DNA of 64,000 nucleotides. Source: Flavobacterium aquatile LMG 4008 = ATCC 11947. Its GTDB lineage: Bacteria; Bacteroidota; Bacteroidia; Flavobacteriales; Flavobacteriaceae. Under the pieces are notes generated by a model that saw only the letters and a program-made list of their open reading frames with translations, searched no databases and was not told where the DNA came from. The stretch lies in NCBI RefSeq assembly GCF_000757385.1, contig NZ_JRHH01000003.1, positions 186,001-250,000 on the forward strand. Reading direction: 5' to 3'. Positions 35,069-43,603 of this stretch are shown here, one piece after another (positions within the stretch are counted from its first letter, which is position 1; the number at the start of each line of letters is the position of its first letter). Position numbers and translations under genes: made by a program.

Positions 35069-35707
35069 TTACTTTCCATAGCTAAAATGCCCAACAATTT
35101 CATAACTAAATAAACAATCTTCAAGAACTTGTCCGCCACCAACATTGTGAACTAAAAGCGGTCGTTTTCCATCTGCTGATTTTTTATGAGTTACAATTCC
35201 GATATGAGGTAATTTTCCGTTAATCATCCAAGTTACAATTTCGCCAGTTTTATAATCGTTTGCATTATTTGAAACTTCCAATTTTTTACCTTTTCGAGTA
35301 AAGAAAACTTCAAGATTGGGAACTCTTCTGTGATCAATATTGGTGTCGGGTTTTTTCAAACCCCATTTTTTTAAATTTGGATATAACGAAAAATTGGCTT
35401 TCAAATCTTCGTGGACTTCCTTTTGCAAATCAATCCCAAGTTTTCTGTAAGCGCGAATAACCACATCGGTACAAACACCTTTATTTTTAGGAACATCACC
35501 ATTTGGATATTTTATGCCAATATAACTTGGATCGTATTGAATCGTTTCATCAATTATAGAAATGGCTGCATTGGACAATTTCTCCTGAAAAGTAATCGGA
35601 TTTTCAATTACCATTGAACTTGATTCAGTAGTATTCGATGCTAATTTATCAGATTCTTTGCATCCAAAAGAGAAGCCAATTAAGAGTAAAAAGGGAAGTA
35701 GTTTCAT
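35069..35707 (-). CDS. DUF1287 family lipoprotein
   Basis: 212 aa. The signal peptide ends in a lipobox (IGFSFGC), so it is an envelope lipoprotein. The DUF1287 core includes YPNGDVPKNKGVCTDVVIRAYRKLG, where Cys is the probable nucleophile of a papain/NlpC-like fold, and LPHIGIVTHKK, which supplies His. HNVGGGQVLEDCLF follows. The Cys-His pair suggests hydrolase or amidase activity, unproven for the family. It stands alone on the minus strand between plus-strand genes. Confidence 0.85.
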   Translation of the reverse strand: MKLLPFLLLIGFSFGCKESDKLASNTTESSSMVIENPITFQEKLSNAAISIIDETIQYDPSYIGIKYPNGDVPKNKGVCTDVVIRAYRKLGIDLQKEVHEDLKANFSLYPNLKKWGLKKPDTNIDHRRVPNLEVFFTRKGKKLEVSNNANDYKTGEIVTWMINGKLPHIGIVTHKKSADGKRPLLVHNVGGGQVLEDCLFSYEIVGHFSYGK

Positions 35708-35801
35708 TGATGTTTTTTATTCAAACGAAAATTGTATTCATTTTATTTTGAACTGATTAAAAAATTAATTTAATTTGTATTATAATAAAAGCCAAATAGT
35801 T

Positions 35802-36485
35802 ATGTACACACCAATAAATCAATGGGCTGAAGACGATCGCCCAAGAGAAAAATTTCTGCTAAAAGGAAAATCTTCCTTATCCGATTCCGAATTACTTGCA
35901 ATATTAATTGGTTCAGGCTCACGAAATGAAAGCGCGGTTCAGTTATGTCAACGTATTTTAGCTTCCGCAAACAATAATTTGAATCAACTAGGAAAACTTT
36001 CCATTGCGCAACTTACCGAATTTAAAGGAATAGGTGAGGCAAAAGCCATTGCAATCGCAGCAGCTTTAGAATTAGGACGAAGACGTAGATCGGAAGATGC
36101 AGAAGAACTGAAAAAAATAAGTTCAAGTAAAGCAGTTTTCGAAATCATGCAACCCATAATTGGGGAATTACCACACGAAGAATTTTGGATTTTATACCTC
36201 AATAATTCCAATAAAGTAATTCACAAAGCGCAACTTTCTAAAGGTGGAATTACAGGAACAGTTGTAGATAGTAGAATTGTTTTTAAAACAGCTTTCGAAC
36301 AAAACGCCACTTCAATAATTCTCACTCACAATCATCCATCAGGAAAATTAGCGGCTAGCCAAGCTGATATTGAAATTACAAAAAGGCTGAAACTTGCAGG
36401 AGAACAATTAGAAATTTTGATTCTAGATCATATTATTATCACCGAAAGTGGTTATTATAGTTTTCAAGACAACGGAATATTTTAA
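35802..36485 (+). CDS. radC: RadC family JAB/MPN-domain protein
   Basis: 227 aa from the ATG at 35802 (MYTPINQWAEDDRPREKF); the longer TTG frame is rejected. A helix-hairpin-helix region near residues 70-85 (LTEFKGIGEAKAIAIAAALELG) is followed by the JAB metalloprotease-like domain with ILTHNHPSGKLAASQADIEIT, which carries the His-x-His and Asp metal ligands. Despite its name, a direct role in DNA repair is doubtful. The length is usual for chromosomal RadC. Confidence 0.93.
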   Translation: MYTPINQWAEDDRPREKFLLKGKSSLSDSELLAILIGSGSRNESAVQLCQRILASANNNLNQLGKLSIAQLTEFKGIGEAKAIAIAAALELGRRRRSEDAEELKKISSSKAVFEIMQPIIGELPHEEFWILYLNNSNKVIHKAQLSKGGITGTVVDSRIVFKTAFEQNATSIILTHNHPSGKLAASQADIEITKRLKLAGEQLEILILDHIIITESGYYSFQDNGIF

Positions 36486-36544
36486 GAAAATAGTAAGAAA
36501 ATAAACGATTTTGTTTGAGTAACTTGCGGCATAATTTTTTATTC

Positions 36545-37174
36545 ATGCTTCAAACAAAAAACGTAACTTTTTTTTACAATAAAGAAACACAATTTACCTT
36601 TCCCGAGTTAAAATGTAATGCTTCTGACGTACTTTTAATTACGGGAAATTCAGGAAAAGGAAAGACTACTTTGCTGCATCTTTTAGCAGGTTTGTTACGT
36701 CCAAAAAACGGCGAAATTTCAATTGAAAACACTAATATTAGTTCGCTTTCAGAGAAAAAATTAGATCAATTTAGAGGAAAAAATATCGGCTTGATATTAC
36801 AACAATCACATTTCATTGCGTCAATGTCAGTTCTTGAAAATGTTGTCTTAGCTTCGTGGTTAGCAACAGGAAAAAAAGCAATTCTAAAAGCTGAAAAACT
36901 GTTAGCCGAATTGGATTTAGAAAATCAAAAACACAAATTACCTTCACAATTAAGTATCGGTCAGCAACAACGTGTTTCCATTGCAAGAGCATTAATAAAC
37001 GAACCAAAATTACTTTTGGCAGATGAGCCAACATCAAGTTTAGATGATGAAAATGCCTTTAAAGTTGCCGATTTATTAGAAAAATTATCTAAAGAATACA
37101 AAGCGGCATTGGTAATTGTAACCCACGATTCTAGATTGAAAAATAAATTTACTAACCAAATAAATCTCAACTAA
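36545..37174 (+). CDS. ABC transporter ATP-binding protein (LolD/MacB type)
   Basis: 209 aa from the ATG at 36545. Walker A is GNSGKGKTT, the Q-loop LILQQSHF, the signature LSIGQQQRVSIARAL, Walker B LLLADEPTSSLDDEN and the H-loop VIVTHD. Everything needed for ATP hydrolysis is present. It is translationally close to the permease gene (1 bp between stop and next ATG). Together with the His-rich permease and the DUF3299-like protein it probably forms a metal-related export or uptake system. Confidence 0.92.
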   Translation: MLQTKNVTFFYNKETQFTFPELKCNASDVLLITGNSGKGKTTLLHLLAGLLRPKNGEISIENTNISSLSEKKLDQFRGKNIGLILQQSHFIASMSVLENVVLASWLATGKKAILKAEKLLAELDLENQKHKLPSQLSIGQQQRVSIARALINEPKLLLADEPTSSLDDENAFKVADLLEKLSKEYKAALVIVTHDSRLKNKFTNQINLN

Positions 37175-37175
37175 G

Positions 37176-38432
37176 ATGATAGCAAAACTAGCTTGGAGAA
37201 ACATTTGGTTCAAACCGTTAAATACACTTTTAAGTATTATTTTATTATCCTCAAGTGTAGCGATAATTACAGTTTTAATTTTGTTGCAAAAACAATTTGA
37301 AGAGAAATTCTCAAGTAATATTGACGGTGTTGATTTGGTTCTTGGTGCTCAAGGTAGTCCGATGCAATTGATACTTTCATCGGTGTATCATATTGATAAT
37401 CCAACAGGAAATATCAGTTATGATTCCGCTAAAGTGTGGATGAATCATCCGTTTATTGAGAAGGCAATTCCGTTGGCATTTGGTGATAATTACCGCGGAT
37501 TTAAAATCGTTGGAACCAATTCGGATTATTTAGATAAGTACAAAGCCAAAATTTCGAAAGGTAAATTATTTGATAAAAATTTTGAAGTCGTTGTAGGAAG
37601 TGAAGTGGCTCAAAAATTGAAGTTAAAAATTGGCGACACGTTTCACGGAACTCATGGTGATGCAAAAGAAGGAGAAGTTCACGAACATATTGATTATAAA
37701 ATTACAGGAATTGCGTCTCCAACAGGAAGCGTAATTGACAATCTAATTCTTTCAAACATTCCTAGTGTTTGGCAAATGCATGGAAATCATGAAGACGAAA
37801 ATCCGGCTCATGGAGAAGAAGGTCACGTTCATAAAGAAGACGAGCACGAACATCACGAGGATGACATAACTTTGAACGAACCCAATATGGAAATTACCGC
37901 CGTTTTATTAAAGTTTAGAAATAAAATGGGTATTGTAATGTGGCCAAGAATTATTGCTCAAAACACTAAAATGCAAGCAGCATCGCCAGCAATTGAAGTA
38001 AATAGAATTTTTAGTTTGTTTGGAATAGGTTTGAAAGCGTTGGAATATTTGGCTTATGCTATTATGTTGATTTCTGGAATATCCATTTTTATCGCGCTTT
38101 ACAATCGATTGAAAGAACGAAAATATGAGTTTGCCTTAATGCGAATTAACGGCGCAAGTAGATTTCAACTTTTATCATTAATTCTGATAGAAAGTCTTAT
38201 TTTATGCTTCGTTGGATTTTTATTTGGAACAATTTTTGGTAGGTTTGCATTAGGATTTATTTCTAATTCTGCCGAAGACGATTTTAAAATGGCATTCAAT
38301 CCAATGGAAATTGTTTGGGAAAAAGAATCCATTTTATTAATTGCAACATTAGTAGTAGGAATCATCGCTGCGTTAATTCCGGCAATAAAAGCATATCAAT
38401 TAAATATATCAAAAACATTAGCAAATGCATAA
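37176..38432 (+). CDS. ABC transporter permease (FtsX/MacB fold) with a His-rich loop
   Basis: 418 aa. One N-terminal membrane segment (about residues 15-38), a large periplasmic domain and three C-terminal segments (about 285-310, 330-355, 385-405) give the MacB/FtsX layout. Around residues 204-231 the periplasmic part has a run with at least nine His and many Glu/Asp (GHVHKEDEHEHHEDD), typical of Zn2+ or other metal binding. The neighbour set ABC ATPase, permease, DUF3299-like protein resembles zinc-responsive Zrg-type clusters in proteobacteria. It overlaps the next gene by 8 bp. Confidence 0.85.
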   Translation: MIAKLAWRNIWFKPLNTLLSIILLSSSVAIITVLILLQKQFEEKFSSNIDGVDLVLGAQGSPMQLILSSVYHIDNPTGNISYDSAKVWMNHPFIEKAIPLAFGDNYRGFKIVGTNSDYLDKYKAKISKGKLFDKNFEVVVGSEVAQKLKLKIGDTFHGTHGDAKEGEVHEHIDYKITGIASPTGSVIDNLILSNIPSVWQMHGNHEDENPAHGEEGHVHKEDEHEHHEDDITLNEPNMEITAVLLKFRNKMGIVMWPRIIAQNTKMQAASPAIEVNRIFSLFGIGLKALEYLAYAIMLISGISIFIALYNRLKERKYEFALMRINGASRFQLLSLILIESLILCFVGFLFGTIFGRFALGFISNSAEDDFKMAFNPMEIVWEKESILLIATLVVGIIAALIPAIKAYQLNISKTLANA

Positions 38433-38913
38433 CAAGATTAAATTAGTCATCGTTTTATTTTCAGCTTTATTATTTTTTAGTTTTTCTGATAAAGAAAAGT
38501 CTATTTTGGATTCAACAGCAATTTCAAAAGTTGTTGCTGGAGATACAATCACTTGGAAATTATTAGGAGAAATTAAATTCAATTTGAAGAAACATCCTAA
38601 ATATGGTGAAGTTCAGTTTCCGGTTGTCAATGATAAAGTAAAATTGAGAGGAAAAAAGAAAGTTTACATTTCGGGTTTCATTGTTCCTATTGATAATAAA
38701 AGTTACGCGTTAAGTAAAAACGTATTTGCATCTTGCTTTTTCTGCGGAAAATCGGGTCCAGAATCTATCGTTGGTTTGCATTTTAAAAACGGAACTCCTA
38801 AACTAAAAACCGATCAATATGTAACCATAGAAGGAACTTTTAGATACAACGAAGACGATGTTGACGATTGGATTTATAACTTGGATAATGCCGTAATTGT
38901 AAAAGGAGATTAA
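38425..38913 (+). CDS. DUF3299-like exported protein
   Basis: 162 aa with an N-terminal signal or anchor segment. The core VYISGFIVPIDNKSYALSKNVFASCFFCGKSG resembles DUF3299, including two close Cys (CFFC) that could bind metal or redox-cycle. The ATG lies inside the end of the permease gene, which indicates coupling. Its role is likely to assist the ABC system in metal handling (inference from context). Confidence 0.7.
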   Translation: MHNKIKLVIVLFSALLFFSFSDKEKSILDSTAISKVVAGDTITWKLLGEIKFNLKKHPKYGEVQFPVVNDKVKLRGKKKVYISGFIVPIDNKSYALSKNVFASCFFCGKSGPESIVGLHFKNGTPKLKTDQYVTIEGTFRYNEDDVDDWIYNLDNAVIVKGD

Positions 38914-39603
38914 ATGTTTCAAGATAAAATTACCGATGTTTTTTTTGATTTAGATCATACACTGTGGGATTTTGATAAAAATTCGGAGTTGGCTTTTGAT
39001 AAAATTTTTAAAGAAAATTATCATCCAATTGATACCAAATCTTTTGTTGAAATTTATGCTCCAATCAATCAAGCATGTTGGAAATTGTATCAATTTGATA
39101 AGATTACTCACGAAGAATTACGCTACAGGCGATTGAAAGATTCATTCGACAGTTTGAATTATTCAATTTCTGATGAACAAATTAATCAAATTTCCATAGA
39201 CTATATAACGTTTCTTCCTGAAAATAATATTTTATTTGAAGGAGCAAAAGAAGTTTTAGAGTATTTAAATGCAAAATACAATCTGCATATTATAACCAAT
39301 GGTTTTGCCGAAGTACAATATAAAAAAATCAATAACTCTGGAATTTCACATTATTTCGAAACCATTACCAACTCTGAAATGGCCGGCGTAAAAAAACCAA
39401 ATCCCAAAATTTATGAGCATGCTTTAAATTTGGCAAAAGCCGAAAAACAAAACGCTATAATGATTGGCGATTGCATCGATGCCGATGTAAAAGGCGCATT
39501 AGATTTTGGAATTTCTGCCATTTTTTTCAATCCCGAAAAAAAAGAAGTACCTTTAACCGTTCCATCCGTTACTCATTTAACAGAACTTAAAAATTTATTA
39601 TAG
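38914..39603 (+). CDS. YjjG family noncanonical pyrimidine nucleotidase (HAD superfamily)
   Basis: 229 aa. HAD motif I is FFDLDHTLWDF, motif II IITNG, motif III Lys in AGVKKPNPKIYEHAL and motif IV IGDCIDADVKGA. The opening and WDFDKNS are typical of YjjG, which dephosphorylates noncanonical pyrimidine nucleotides and so cleans the pool. It starts directly after the preceding stop codon. Confidence 0.9.
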   Translation: MFQDKITDVFFDLDHTLWDFDKNSELAFDKIFKENYHPIDTKSFVEIYAPINQACWKLYQFDKITHEELRYRRLKDSFDSLNYSISDEQINQISIDYITFLPENNILFEGAKEVLEYLNAKYNLHIITNGFAEVQYKKINNSGISHYFETITNSEMAGVKKPNPKIYEHALNLAKAEKQNAIMIGDCIDADVKGALDFGISAIFFNPEKKEVPLTVPSVTHLTELKNLL

Positions 39604-40374
39604 ATGAAAAAAATACTTTCAATTATCGTGCTTTTTGTGATTACTTTCAACAGTTTTGCTCAAGATTTAAACAATTATAAGTATGCTTTAGTTCCTGCAA
39701 AATTTAGTTTTTTAAAAACAGCCGATTTGTATCGAATGAATACGTTGACTAAAATGTTCATGGAAAAATATGGTTTTGAAACTTATTTAGATTCTGAAAT
39801 TCTTCCAACAGAGTTTGCAATGGATAATTGCAATAAAGTTTATGTTGATATTGTTGCAAATAATACAATGATGTCAACAAAATTAAAAATTGTTTTGAAA
39901 GATTGTAAGAATAACATTTTATATACGTCAGAAGAAGGTAAAAGCCGTGAAAAAGAATATAAAGTTGCTTATAATCAAGCGCTTAGAATGGCATTCGATA
40001 ATTTTGAAGTTTTGAAATCACATGTTTATCAACCTTCGCAAAAAAGTTTAGAAATGATTGGCGAACCAGCTCAAGCTTCAATTAAAGAAGAAAAAGCAGT
40101 TGTTGTTGAAGAGAAAGCAGCTCAAGGAGTTGCTGCAACTGCACCAAAAGTTTCAGTGTCAACTTTATACGCACAGCCAATTGCAAATGGATTTCAACTT
40201 ATTGACACTGAGCCTAAAGTGATTTACAAAATATACAAAACATCTGTTAAAGATTATTTTACTGCTGTGAAAGGAAACCTTAACGGAGTTTTAATTTCAA
40301 AAAACAACGAATGGTTTTTTGAATATTATCAAAACGATAAATTAGTTTCAGAAAAAGTAGAGGTAAAATTCTAA
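39604..40374 (+). CDS. Secreted protein of unknown function
   Basis: 256 aa with signal peptide MKKILSIIVLFVITFNSFAQ. A folded N-terminal region (YALVPAKFSFLKTADLYRMNTLTKMFMEKYGFETYLDSE) is followed by an Ala/Glu/Lys/Val-rich linker (about residues 150-180) and a short beta-rich C-terminal domain. I recognise no catalytic motif. The ATG follows the upstream stop with no gap, so it belongs to the same transcript as the ABC and nucleotidase genes. Confidence 0.7.
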   Translation: MKKILSIIVLFVITFNSFAQDLNNYKYALVPAKFSFLKTADLYRMNTLTKMFMEKYGFETYLDSEILPTEFAMDNCNKVYVDIVANNTMMSTKLKIVLKDCKNNILYTSEEGKSREKEYKVAYNQALRMAFDNFEVLKSHVYQPSQKSLEMIGEPAQASIKEEKAVVVEEKAAQGVAATAPKVSVSTLYAQPIANGFQLIDTEPKVIYKIYKTSVKDYFTAVKGNLNGVLISKNNEWFFEYYQNDKLVSEKVEVKF

Positions 40375-40401
40375 ACTGAACACTGAGCATTGAACACTAA
40401 T
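40374..40401. repeat. Heptanucleotide repeat between convergent genes
   Basis: AACTGAA, CACTGAG, CATTGAA, CACTAAT. It fills the 22-bp gap between the secreted-protein stop and the rarA stop and overlaps both stop codons. Confidence 0.65.
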
Positions 40402-41674
40402 AATTATACTTATCTTTCCAACGATTTTTTAAAAATTCTCTCGTTCCATTTTCTCTAGAATTACTTCCTGGATCGTAGAACTTAGTTTCCCTAATTGCAT
40501 CAGGTAAATATTCTTGTTCGCTAAAATTATTGGCATAATTATGAGAATATTGGTATTCGTCTCCATAACCCAATTCTTTCATTAATTTAGTCGGCGCATT
40601 TCGTAAATGAATTGGAACTGGTAAATCGCCAGTTTGTTTCACAACAGCTTGTGCTTCGCCAATTGCCATATAACTGGCATTACTTTTTGGAGAAGTTGCT
40701 AAATAAACCGCACATTGACTCAAAATAATTCTACTCTCTGGATAACCAATTGTTGCAACTGCTTGAAACGTATTATTTGCCATGATAAAAGCCGTCGGAT
40801 TGGCATTTCCAATATCTTCACTCGATAAAATCAACATTCTTCTGGCTATAAATTTCACATCTTCGCCACCTTCAATCATTCGAGCCAACCAATAAACTGC
40901 TCCATTTGGATCACTTCCACGAATTGATTTTATAAAAGCCGAAACAATATCATAATGTTGCTCACCAGTTTTGTCATACAATACTGTATTTTGTTGCACC
41001 AATTCCAAAACTTTTTCATTGGTAATCAAAATTTGACCTTCAGGGCTTGCGTTTACAACAAGTTCAAAAATATTTAATAGTTTGCGTCCATCGCCACCAG
41101 AAAGTCGCAATAAAGCCTCCGATTCTTTGATTTTTATTTTTTTAGACGAAATTATAGTGTCTAATTTCATCGCTCGTTCCAAAAGTGCCATCAAATCTTC
41201 CTTAGAAAACGGATTTAAAACATAAACCTGACAACGTGACAATAACGCCGGAATAACCTCAAAACTCGGATTTTCAGTCGTAGCTCCAATCAATGTAACC
41301 CAACCTTTTTCAACCGCTGCCAAAAGCGAATCTTGCTGCGATTTACTAAAACGATGAATCTCATCAATAAACAAAATTGGGTTTTTAGCGGTGAACAATC
41401 CGCCACTTTGTTTCGCCTTTTCAATCACGTCGCGAATGTCTTTTACGCCACTATTTATCGCACTCAATTCATAAAACGGACGATTACTTTGCTTAGCAAT
41501 AATCTGTGCCAAAGTCGTTTTTCCAGTTCCAGGCGAACCCCAAAAAATCATTGACGGAATAACACCACGAGCAATCTGTTGGGTCAACGAACCGCTCGGT
41601 CCAACCAAGTGCAACTGACTAATGTAATCTTCTAATTTCTGCGGACGAATGCGTTCGGCTAAAGGTGCTTCCAT
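40397..41674 (-). CDS. rarA: Replication-associated recombination protein A (MgsA/RarA AAA+ ATPase)
   Basis: 425 aa. Walker A is [12 protein letters not shown] near residues 44-55, Walker [11 protein letters not shown] near residues 99-108, and sensor 1 ATTENPSF. The C-terminal half has the tetramerisation domain with [23 protein letters not shown], diagnostic of the family. RarA acts at stalled forks together with SSB and the beta clamp. The gene faces a repeat element and the rhomboid gene divergently. Confidence 0.95.
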   Translation of the reverse strand: MEAPLAERIRPQKLEDYISQLHLVGPSGSLTQQIARGVIPSMIFWGSPGTGKTTLAQIIAKQSNRPFYELSAINSGVKDIRDVIEKAKQSGGLFTAKNPILFIDEIHRFSKSQQDSLLAAVEKGWVTLIGATTENPSFEVIPALLSRCQVYVLNPFSKEDLMALLERAMKLDTIISSKKIKIKESEALLRLSGGDGRKLLNIFELVVNASPEGQILITNEKVLELVQQNTVLYDKTGEQHYDIVSAFIKSIRGSDPNGAVYWLARMIEGGEDVKFIARRMLILSSEDIGNANPTAFIMANNTFQAVATIGYPESRIILSQCAVYLATSPKSNASYMAIGEAQAVVKQTGDLPVPIHLRNAPTKLMKELGYGDEYQYSHNYANNFSEQEYLPDAIRETKFYDPGSNSRENGTREFLKNRWKDKYNY

Positions 41675-41704
41675 GTGGTAAAATTACGGATTTAATTTTT
41701 TTTT

Positions 41705-41788
41705 GGAGCGAATGGTTCGGTCTTTTTTTGCAATCCGTTTTCCTGCTTTCCGTTCTACTTCGTGCCACTGCAATCAGGGCTAAATAGT
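41705..41788 (+). repeat. Structured repeat, copy D
   Basis: GGAGCGAATGGTTCGG to ATCAGGGCTAAATAG. GAGC pairs with GTTC. It lies between rarA and the rhomboid gene; the inner part has a weaker hairpin than other copies. Confidence 0.75.
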
Positions 41789-41899
41789 TTTCCATTTTTG
41801 CATAAATCAATTTTCAAAACAACATTTCGTAAAATAGAAATTCTGACAAAATAGCATTAAATAATTATTGGTTGTATTTTTGATAACCACAATGTCACT

Positions 41900-42679
41900 A
41901 TGAGACACACTAACGAACTTAATCATTTTAAATTTTCACCAGCAACATGGATAATTCCATCGTTTTTCTTGGTTGTAATTTGGTTTGTTTTTTACGTAGA
42001 CAATTCGTTTAATCTTCATTTAAACACACACGGAATTCTACCAAGAACTTTATCTGGTTTGCAAGGCGTGGTTTTTAGTCCGTTTTTGCATGGCGATTTG
42101 AGCCATATTGCCAATAATTCCTTGCCACTTTTTATTTTAACAACCGCTTTGATTTATTTTTACAGAGAAGTTTCGCTAAAAGTGTTGGTATATGGAATAT
42201 TTTTTTCAGGAATTATCACTTGGATTATTGGTCGAGAATCTTATCATATTGGCGCAAGCGGATTAATTTATGTTTTAGTTTCCTTCATTTTCTTTAAAGG
42301 AATGATGACACAATATTACAGATTAATGGCTTTGTCGCTTGCCGTTGTAGTTTTATACGGCGGAATGATTTGGTATGTTTTTCCCGATGTAGATCACAAA
42401 ATTTCGTGGGAAGGACATCTTGCGGGATTACTAACCGGATTTGTTTTTGCAGTAAAATTTAAAACTCCAGACTACAAAAAAGATATACAATATGAATGGG
42501 AAAAACCCGATTTCAATCCAGAAGAAGATGCTTTTATGAAACGATTTGATGAAAACGGCAACTTCGTAAATCCACCAAAACCTGAAGAGATTTTAGAAGT
42601 TGAAGAAGAACAAACACGTCTCGAACCTGTGAAGTATGTTTATGTTTTTAGGGAAGCGACTGACGATAACAAACATTAA
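41900..42679 (+). CDS. Rhomboid family intramembrane serine protease
   Basis: 259 aa with about six membrane segments. The catalytic dyad is Ser120 in HIGASGLIY and His173 in WEGHLAGLLTG. The conserved HGDLSHIANN of TM2 supplies the oxyanion-side His and Asn. A 75-residue cytoplasmic tail after the last helix is charged (Glu/Asp/Lys). Rhomboids cut membrane proteins; the substrate is unknown. A terminator inside repeat copy E follows. Confidence 0.93.
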   Translation: MRHTNELNHFKFSPATWIIPSFFLVVIWFVFYVDNSFNLHLNTHGILPRTLSGLQGVVFSPFLHGDLSHIANNSLPLFILTTALIYFYREVSLKVLVYGIFFSGIITWIIGRESYHIGASGLIYVLVSFIFFKGMMTQYYRLMALSLAVVVLYGGMIWYVFPDVDHKISWEGHLAGLLTGFVFAVKFKTPDYKKDIQYEWEKPDFNPEEDAFMKRFDENGNFVNPPKPEEILEVEEEQTRLEPVKYVYVFREATDDNKH

Positions 42680-42687
42680 AAAGATTA

Positions 42688-42802
42688 GCTAACTAGCCCT
42701 GATTGTAGAGAAAATAAAAAACCTTTCTGGGTTTCAGAAAGGTTTTTTATTGCAGCGAAAAGCAGGAACATGGATTACAAGAATGCACAAGCCATTCGCT
42801 CC
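42688..42802 (-). repeat. Structured repeat, copy E, carrying a terminator hairpin
   Basis: Inverted relative to the other copies. The conserved ends read GGAGCGAATGGCTTG and ATCAGGGCTAGTTAG on the minus strand. The inner hairpin is the 14-bp stem AAAAAACCTTTCTG / CAGAAAGGTTTTTT. Confidence 0.8.
42716..42748. terminator. Bidirectional terminator inside repeat copy E
   Basis: 14-bp perfect stem with a 5-nt loop and A/T tails. It stands between the convergent rhomboid and rlmB genes and can end both transcripts. Confidence 0.8.
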
Positions 42803-42815
42803 TAATTTATCTTGT

Positions 42816-43550
42816 TTATTGACGTTGTCTAACTGCTTCATACAAAAAAGCTCCGCAAGCCACAGAAACATTCAGCGAACCGATAGTTCCAAACATTGGT
42901 AACTTAGCTTTAGCATCAACAATTTTCAAAACCGATGGATTGATTCCGCGGTCTTCGCTTCCCATAATGATGGCAATTGGTTCGTTTAGAGCAATGTCAT
43001 AAATGTTATCTTCGGTTTTTTCGGTTGCCGCAACGGTTTTTATTCCGCTTCCTTGAAGGTAAAAAATCGCGTCTTTAATATGGTCTACTTTACAAATTGG
43101 CACATTAAAAACCGCACCAGCTGATGTTTTAACAGTATCACCATTTACTGGTGCCGAACCTGTTTTTTGAACTATAATTCCATCAACTCCAGTACATTCT
43201 GCAGTTCTAATTATGGCACCAAAATTTCTAGCATCGCTCAATTGGTCAAGGATTAAAAACAACGGCATTTTTCCGCTTTCTACAACGCTGTCAACCAAAG
43301 TTTCAAGTTTTACAAAAGAAATAGGAGCAATGGTTGCCACCGCGCCTTGATGATTATTAGGAGTTAATCGGTTTAATTTTTCTACCGGAACGTACGAGAA
43401 ATTGATGCTGTTTTTTTTCATCGCTTTCATCAATTCCTGCATCAATTCGCTTTGCGCATCGCTTTGAACAAACACTTTATCGATTTCTTTTCCTGCGTTG
43501 ATCGCTTCAATAATCGCTCTAATTCCGAAGATTTGGTTTTCTTTTTCCAT
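42816..43550 (-). CDS. rlmB: 23S rRNA (guanosine-2'-O)-methyltransferase RlmB, SPOUT/TrmH family
   Basis: 244 aa. The N-terminal L30e-like substrate-binding domain (IFGIRAIIEAINAGKEIDKVFVQ) precedes the knotted SPOUT domain. Motif 1 is LDQLSDARNFGAIIRTAECTGVDG, motif 2 IIMGSEDRGINPSVL, motif 3 IGSLNVSVACGAFLYEAVRQR. These fit RlmB, which methylates G2251 of 23S rRNA in E. coli; related TrmH-family members are hard to exclude by eye. Confidence 0.88.
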   Translation of the reverse strand: MEKENQIFGIRAIIEAINAGKEIDKVFVQSDAQSELMQELMKAMKKNSINFSYVPVEKLNRLTPNNHQGAVATIAPISFVKLETLVDSVVESGKMPLFLILDQLSDARNFGAIIRTAECTGVDGIIVQKTGSAPVNGDTVKTSAGAVFNVPICKVDHIKDAIFYLQGSGIKTVAATEKTEDNIYDIALNEPIAIIMGSEDRGINPSVLKIVDAKAKLPMFGTIGSLNVSVACGAFLYEAVRQRQ

Positions 43551-43603
43551 GGCGCAAAGGTAAACTTTTTTGGGAAGGTTTAAAAGTTTAAATGGTTAAG
43601 AGT

